Made by a program: the position numbers and the translations under genes. From Scolanthus callimorphus (taxonomy: Eukaryota > Cnidaria > Anthozoa > Actiniaria > Edwardsiidae), in assembly GCA_033964015.1 (NCBI GenBank), contig CM066923.1:22325086-22389085 (forward strand): DNA of 64,000 nucleotides, given 5' to 3'. The notes beneath the pieces were generated by a model, which had not been told where the DNA came from, searched no databases, and worked only from the letters and a program-made list of their open reading frames with translations. Each line of letters opens with the position of its first letter. Position 1 is the stretch's first letter. Below are positions 57,950 through 64,000 of the stretch, one piece after another.

Positions 57950-58263
57950 CAGGGTTTCCTACAATTTCCAGCTTTCAAATTCCAGGACTTTTAAGGACCT
58001 TTTCAAGGACGTTTCGAAAAATTTAATGACCTTTCATAATGAAAAATGCGGGTTTTCGCGCACGATAAGAGCAACACAGGTATCCTTTAATTCAAAATTT
58101 TACAAGAAACACACCCAACATATTGTAACTTCGAGAAAATATTTCCATGACTTTTAATGACTTTGATGGGCTTTTGTAAAAATTCCAGGACTTTCAAGGC
58201 CTGGAAAAGGACATTTCTAAAATCCATGACTTTCCAGGTTTTCAAGGAGCCGTGGGAACCCTG
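57950..58263. mobile_element. 314-bp MITE, CAGGGTTTCC...GGAACCCTG (C intron 2)
   Basis: Inverted ends and a body rich in CCAGGACTTTTAAGGAC-like motifs on both arms. Confidence 0.7.
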
Positions 58264-58611
58264 GAGAGGTCGCAACGGGAGACGGCACGTTTACGCCAAC
58301 AATAACATACCCCCTCTTTCGCTATTCTACCCACTCGGCTATGGAATGACTTTTTCAGTTGCGTGCGTTCATCTCCAGTATCCTCTAAACTTTTTGTGCC
58401 TTTGGCAAAGCTGCTTTGCTTGCATTTCAACCCGTACTAATGCCTCATATATTGCCATTCAATGGAATGGCGTGTAAGGAGGCAAGTCGTATTTCTAGCC
58501 CTTATTCCCGCTTAATATTCTAGACAATATTCTAGAATTGGAGAACCTTAGTTCGTTGTCTGATTGACAACCCCGAGTCGTTACCAAGCGTCAACTAAAC
58601 CACGCGTTTTA

Positions 58612-58840
58612 GAGCGGATTTCACATGACTGTCGTAAAAGCAATTGCAATTGAGCAATCACTAGCCAATCAGAAACAAGAGTAATTACAACTTACTGCTG
58701 AATGGTTTCCAGCCCAGCCAATCAGGAGCCGAACCAATTCCTTGCTTGTAATTAGTTCGCAATTTGATTGGTTGATAGAAATAAGCAGCCAATGAGAAAG
58801 CAAACCAATTGCAAACACGACGGTCATGTGAAATCCGCTC
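58612..58840. mobile_element. 229-bp Tc1/mariner-like MITE, TA duplication (C intron 2)
   Basis: GAGCGGATTTCACATGACTG and CGGTCATGTGAAATCCGCTC, flanked by TA. The interior has AATTGCAATTG and CCAATCAG motifs. Confidence 0.88.
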
Positions 58841-60221
58841 TATATCCAGAGGAGATGGCGCGTTAGTACACTGCAGTCAGAGGAAAGCCGACAATGCAAC
58901 ACATATCAAGATAAATGCATATTATGTGTCGTTTTTGCCAATGCCAACCCGTGCGTGGCGCGGGCTACCTGTGTTTGAATTTCCGGGCTACTGGGGCCGA
59001 AATAAAGATGGCGGCCTACAAGAAGAACAGCGATCGTTTTGACAATTTAGGGCAAGAACTAAGCTAGGAAAACTTCTGGACTTCCAAATATGGTAACTAG
59101 AAACTTCCATATAAGGAAATTTTAGAAAACGACACATTTCAACGGGAACGTTGTTGATATGTGAGGGCTCGCAACTTACCAGTTTATTCAGTTCAGTTTA
59201 TTCATTTTTTTTTTTGCCAGGAATATACGGCTATGGAATGCCCTTCATTTTTTTTTTCCTATTAAGCAATTCCTTTAACACAAGCGTAGGGAAAACATTA
59301 AAGTTCTCTAGTCCCATGATGCATTGCGCGCATAGAATCAAGAGCTGATTCCTGAAGAATTGAGTTTTAAAACGTTTTTAGAGCTAGGAAATTTCAAGTG
59401 TAGAAATTGGCTATTAATTTGCATGATGCTCTTCCCTGAGTGACATGATCCACTAAGTATCTGATACCTGCCAACTCTCCAGGTTTACGCGGGAGTCTCC
59501 AGGTTTTTTTTATCAAACTACCGTCTCCAAATCTCCCGGACTTGTCAACATATTCTATGAAAGTGAGGCATCAAAAAGTCAACCGAAGTCCGCATAATCG
59601 GCAAAGATTCGGAGAAATTCGGACGCTTTCGTTAGGGTTCGGAAAGATTTGGGAAAGACTCTTCGCCGTGCCCATATTTCTTACTTGTGAATATTAAACT
59701 CTTCTCCTGTCTGGGCAACCTGCTCCAGTTTCTTCAACAACACGTCACATGTACTATTCATCAGGGGGACCATCAGACGCATCTTTAGAGTGCTAAACGT
59801 TGGGGACAAGGTACTTCGGATCCTCTGCCATTTTGAACCCGTGACGATGGTCATCATACTGTCAAAGGGCTCTGGGATGGGAATCAGTGACTACAGAGAA
59901 GCAAAGCAAATTTCTTTTGATTCATTATCATAGCACTGTGTGCTATGCACAGCTGCCCCTAAGAATGAGTTAATGCTTTGTGAGAGTGTTCCTTAACATT
60001 ATCCTTGCATTGAAAATGTCCTTAATTTTATTTTTCAGAAGCGAAGAAGGGATGCAATTATTAGTCTGAATTGTGTGGTAGTACTTGTGGTTCCAGAAAA
60101 TATCCATACCTCCCATGGACTGGAATTTCGAAAGAAAAATAGTTATATTTGTATGGAAAAGATCAGGTAAAGTGGGTGAATATTTCTGAAGGCCATGTAT
60201 TTCATGAGACATTTTCTAATT

Positions 60222-61421
60222 GGGGGAGGTGAATAGGTTTGCGGATCGGCGGATTTGGGCCTAAATAGCACACGGATTACGGATTTTAAGAAAAACTCGA
60301 GCGGATTTTCGGATTCTCAAAACGTACCGGATCGCGGATCTATTGAAAATTCGACTTCGGATTTCGGATTCTGATATAATCGCAACTACGGATTGTTGAC
60401 TGTAGGGTCTGTACACAAATAGCCCTGGATGTTCGAATTTGTAGGCCGTTAATATGCTTTAGTCTTAATTTCGCATACCTAATAAAAATATCGGCGCGCT
60501 TCGCGCGCATAAACAATTACATCTAACTTACTCTTTGAGAACTCACACAACGAGACACTACCCCCGCGCCATTTAAAGAACAAGTGTATCTTGACGAGGA
60601 AAAAATAACTCTCCCAAAAATGCCCTGCAATGAAGTCACTATGATTGAAGAAGACCCCTTAGATACTTCAATTTTCGTTTAAGCCTGAAGCGTGACCATT
60701 TTTTGCGTAGGTTTCATTTCAAACATGTTTTGTCGTGAAGTTGTCGCGTTTCTTGCTCGCTGATTGACTTAAAAATAACGGTCAAAACAGCAGCCAAACA
60801 GCGAGCGAGAAACGCGACAACTTCTCGACAAAGTGTGCACGTTTGAAACGTAAACCTACGCGAAAAAAATCGCCACGCTTTAGGGTTGAACTAAAATGGT
60901 AGTAATCGTGAGTTCGACGTTACAAGTATAAAAGTCGTCATTTGGGCCGCGCTTCACGCACATGAGAATAATAAATAATTTCGTCATCAATAAATTTTCG
61001 GCGCGCAATAATAACGTAACCTATAGGCTCAGGAGCCCATCAATAGGAGCTTTCATACATAGTTGAGGTAGCGTATTTCAACGTTTATCTACCCTTTCTG
61101 TGAGGCTTGATGAAATGCGTTTATCAAAATGTGGGCGCGCTTCGCGCGCAACGAAAGAAAAATGTAACCCCCTCTTTCTGTAAAATGTCTTCTACTAGGT
61201 CAATAGGGGACGGGGGATCACGACAACCCCGCTAAATAATGACACGTCCCTCAGTGAGAGATGTTCGTGTATATAGCGATGCTTTTTTCTAATTATCGAT
61301 TGTTTCCATAAGTCAAACGTTGCGGATTCGGATTTAGGCGAAAATTTGTGCGGATCGGCGGATTTTCATGAAAAATTGAACGGATCGACGGATTTGAGGA
61401 CCCCTATTCACCCCCCCCCCC
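60222..61421. mobile_element. 1.2-kb TIR element, 5-bp TSD, with nested MITE (C intron 1)
   Basis: GGGGGAGGTGAATAGG and CCTATTCACCCCCCCCCC, flanked by TAATT. The arms are rich in GCGGATCGGCGGATTT. A 202-bp MITE (60684-60885, CCTGAAGCGTGACC...CACGCTTTAGG) with long arms lies inside, as do GCGCGCTTCGCGCGC hairpins at 60494 and 61135. Confidence 0.8.
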
Positions 61422-61614
61422 TAATTGAATGCAAAATTTACGAAGAAAAAAGGACGTTATTATTTAATGAAATTGGGCATCAAAACTTTTTAAGTTTGAT
61501 AAATCCTCGCCATGACAAGTAGAAAATCGGAAAATATATACACGATTGCTACGAATTAAGAAAAGAACTTGCAAAATGACTCTCTTTTATTCTATATCTT
61601 TTTCAGAGTTCCAC

Positions 61615-61671
61615 CACCCATGTACACTGTGCTCGGTGCCTGAATAAACTTGTCTTGTCTTATCTTGTCAG
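61615..61671 (+). repeat. Retroelement 3' end
   Basis: GTGCTCGGTGCCTGAATAAA followed by CTTGTCTTGTCTTATCTTGTC, a short tandem tail typical of LINE/SINE 3' ends. Confidence 0.55.
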
Positions 61672-61946
61672 CCGGAGGGGGAAGGGGGGGGGGATATTGG
61701 TTGGGCTCGTTGTATCTTTTAGAGGGTTAAATTATACCATTAGTCAATAATGGTCAGGAAAGTTTGGGATCTGCTATCATGTAGGGTGCCCTTAAACTAA
61801 GGAAAGAGCGCTTTGAATCGCTGAAAGGCCCGCGCAGTGCAGTGAACGAAGAAAGCGCGCAAAGCATGGCGGAAACTGAAGAAAGTGTGGGGTAGCATGG
61901 GGACGAGGCTAGGACGGCTGGGCCCGGGCACACATCATAAACATAA

Positions 61947-61999
61947 CAACTATCCCCCGAGTAGGAGTCGGGAGTCGGAGGCGTCGAGGTATCTATCCA

Positions 62000-62033
<34 letters not shown>

Positions 62034-62034
62034 A
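61947..62034. mobile_element. Small hairpin MITE
   Basis: AACAACTATCCCCC and GGGGGATAGTTGTT bracket about 60 bp. P450 C intron 1. Confidence 0.65.
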
Positions 62035-62267
62035 TACCAAATCAGTAGAATAAAATACGGTGGATTAAAAAATATCGCTCGCGAAACGAGCCGCCATTTG
62101 AGAGTTTTCTCAAAACAGAAAACTATATAAATATTTTGCAGGTTCCATACACAAATATTTTACAAGGAACAATACAATACATGAATTGCCGACTTTCAAA
62201 ACTTGCGACCGAAATCCAAACCCGCTACCCGGGATTAATTTGGGTTTTTATGTTGACTGGTACTTAC

Positions 62268-62624
62268 CGGACGATCATGAAACGAGTTGAATTCCTTCAC
62301 AAAAATATCCTTGAGTAGTTCTGGATCGTTCACCATCATCCCCGGGACCTTGCCAAACGGAAACAGCGCAAACACTCGTCCATATTTCTTCGCATAATCG
62401 TAAAATTGCAAATGCAAGTCACCTTTGTACTTGAAGCCATCCAGAGCCATCCCTATAAACGGCAAGGGTTTCGGACCGGGCAAATCGCCTGTGATTGCCA
62501 CCATTGCCGAACGACGAAATGGTGCAACTCCCCAAGCGTACAGAATAACACAAACGCTAATAGCTAGAGCTATTGACAGGATATTCGCCGAGCAAAATGC
62601 CCATGTAACTTCTAAGACCGCCAT
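62268..62624 (-). CDS. P450 C exon 1 (membrane anchor)
   Basis: 357 nt, 119 codons, open. MAVLEVTWAFCSANILSIAL begins the hydrophobic anchor, and [13 protein letters not shown] is the proline-rich hinge. It is the undamaged reference for the lesions in A and B exon 1. The donor GTAAGT follows FHDRP. Confidence 0.9.
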
Positions 62625-63076
62625 TTTCTAGCGATGTTTGTTCGGCTCTTTGTCCAGGGCGATTTTATATTTGCTGATGCAACGACAGTAGTGCCTATTC
62701 AATTATTTTGAGACGAATACGTCACTTTCTCAATGACCTTTCGCAATACCCCGCGGCTTGTCAATCACTAATTTTATTTGAATTTATGTCAAAATGAGTT
62801 GAGAGGAGTGGCGAAAGGTGGTGGCGAATGGTCGTTCGCCATTATAAATTGGCATGAATAAAATTATGCATAGCCCCCCCCCCCCCTTGCTAAATAATGA
62901 CGTGTCCCTACACCCCAGGCGCGCGGATGACTCGTGCGATCATGTCACGCCTTTCTGTCACGCAACTTTAACGAGCCCCAAGCACCGGAGTGTAAAGCAT
63001 AAATCAAACTGTAGCTCTTCGACCCCATCTTTTCTACCTACCGGGAAAGGAAAATCAAATTGACACTTCACACGAG
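62625..63076. promoter_or_regulatory. Divergent promoter region between P450 C and the sulfatase
   Basis: 452 bp between start codons. A minus-strand TATAAA lies at 62669-62664, 40 nt before the P450 ATG. A plus-strand TATAAA lies at 62843-62848. A C run sits at 62874-62886. Confidence 0.55.
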
Positions 63077-63338
63077 ATGCAAGTCAAATTATGTTTGTAT
63101 CTTTTCGCTCTATTGGGCACTAAATTCCTTGTTCAAGCGGTAACACAGCCGAACATCGTGTTTATCTTGGTGGACGATTTGGGGTGGTTTGACGTGGGGT
63201 ATCACGGGACTAATATCAAGACTCCTAATATCAACCAATTGGCGGAAAATGGAATAATACTGGATAATTATTACATACAACCGATATGCACGCCTACAAG
63301 ATCTGCCCTGATGACCGGACGATACCCGATACATATCG
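63077..63338 (+). CDS. Arylsulfatase-B-like enzyme, exon 1 (continues past window)
   Basis: The first exon encodes 87 residues plus one base (phase 1) before GTAAAT. The start [20 protein letters not shown] is a signal peptide, likely cleaved near residues 20-23. [20 protein letters not shown] gives the metal-binding Asp33-Asp34. [18 protein letters not shown] is the sulfatase signature C-x-P-x-R with Cys71, the residue converted to formylglycine. The [16 protein letters not shown] run is typical of arylsulfatase B/I/J, lysosomal or secreted sulfatases acting on sulfated glycans. The rest is not visible in the final 660 bp, which hold two MITEs. Confidence 0.92.
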
Positions 63339-63565
63339 GTAAATTATTATAGGAGCCTATACGTCCTATACGATTTGCTTTGTTTTTATTTATGCATATT
63401 CTCACATTCAGTGCACCGGAAACTCTGACAAGTTATGCAAAGGTTTCATACTTTTCTAAATCTTTCTCAAGAAAATAGCTGTCCCTCGCGGCCGCGCTAT
63501 TTCCGGTTTTCGCTCGCCTCCCTCCCCTTCCCTTTAGAGCCGCTAACGCAAGCTAAAGATTGTTA

Positions 63566-63782
63566 GGGGCCGACCATTTAACTTTTGAGGGGGGGGGGGG
63601 GCTTTTTTGTCAATGCAAGATTTTTTTTTATACCTCTGTTATGCGGTGAGAATTTTTTTTCCAATAAGAAAGAAGGGTTTTAGTCACAATGTGTTGTGCA
63701 GGAATTTTTTTTCGACCAATCGGGCCATGCAGGAAATTTTCTACAAAGCCCCCCCCCCCCTGAAGAGTTAAATTGTCAGCCC
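63566..63782. mobile_element. TTA-flanked foldback (sulfatase intron 1)
   Basis: 217 bp; GGGGCCGACCATTTAACTTT and the mirrored GAGTTAAATTGTCAGCCC, flanked by TTA. Shares TGCAGGAATTTTTTTTCG with 27139-28218. Confidence 0.8.
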
Positions 63783-63877
63783 TTAGGCAGAATGACAAAC
63801 ATTTGAGTCTTTATGTTTCGATGGTATCCGATGGTATCAAAAAGGTGGCAAACAATGCACATGACTGGGCGTTGTAA

Positions 63878-64000
63878 CCCGGGGGCAGGGGGGACTCCCA
63901 TATTTTTTCTATCAGGGATTATCTCTTTTTGGTTTTGGTCTCTTGGGGTAACCTTGATCTGCAGTAACATTAAGGTAGCTTGGTATATCTTTTAAGGGCT
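63878..64000 (+). mobile_element. MITE family 'CCCTAAAAGATACC', cut by window edge
   Basis: CCCGGGGGCAGGGGGGACTC, CCATATTTTTTCTATCAGGG and TATCTTTTAAGGGCT match the start of the 16848 copy. Confidence 0.8.

Larger units (their letters stand above)
53078..62624 (-). pseudogene. CYP3-clan cytochrome P450, gene C (three 1-bp deletions in exon 5)
   Basis: Exons: 62624-62268, 59890-59685, 57890-57605, 55343-55046, 53457-53078. Exons 1-4 are open and full length. Exon 5 is 380 nt instead of 383; the three missing bases each lie in a short homopolymer (CCC to CC near 53412, TTT to TT near 53350, AAA to AA near 53140). As written, the heme loop ([10 protein letters not shown]) is out of frame, yet its sequence is perfectly conserved and the final stop is reached in the restored frame. 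C is the most diverged copy: the exon 2 start SLIPIPEPFDSMMTIVTG differs from A/B. The N-terminus has the expected membrane anchor. Confidence 0.85.

Overview
The window is animal nuclear DNA: intron-rich genes with GT-AG introns, non-LTR retrotransposon remnants and a very dense population of small inverted-repeat transposons (MITEs) and satellites. The gene set (calpain-5-like protease, tandem CYP3-clan cytochromes P450, arylsulfatase-B-like enzyme, OTU-domain protein) and the repeat style suggest a cnidarian, probably an anthozoan such as a stony coral. That is inference; the species cannot be read from the sequence.

Layout. (1) 1-882, minus: an OTU-type cysteine protease ORF running off the left edge. 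(2) 2584-15932, plus: a complete 13-exon calpain-5/6-like gene; the spliced model is 645 aa with the Cys-His-Asn triad intact. Its introns hold many MITEs, including a nested hAT-like insertion. (3) About 16-28.8 kb: no host gene seen; a 114-bp tandem repeat, MITEs, a 2.8-kb inverted-repeat element carrying two satellites, a 1-kb foldback, a CRE/E-box-rich satellite and a three-level nest of transposons. (4) 28889-62624, minus: three tandem five-exon CYP3-clan P450 genes (A, B, C). All share the same exon lengths (357/206/286/298/383 nt, 509 aa consensus) and each carries at least one small indel that breaks the frame. A and B are close copies whose shared introns reveal insertion sites of later transposons, and exon 2 of A is a B/C mosaic. 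(5) 63077 to the right edge, plus: first exon of an arylsulfatase-B-like gene, head-to-head with P450 C (452 bp between start codons).

Functionally the calpain and sulfatase look ordinary and intact as far as seen. The P450 cluster is either pseudogenising or affected by homopolymer errors in the assembly; the sequence alone cannot decide. I found no CRISPR array, rRNA or convincing tRNA gene. The more unusual material is in mobile-element architecture and in the recombination history of the P450 array, not in an obvious new enzymatic system.
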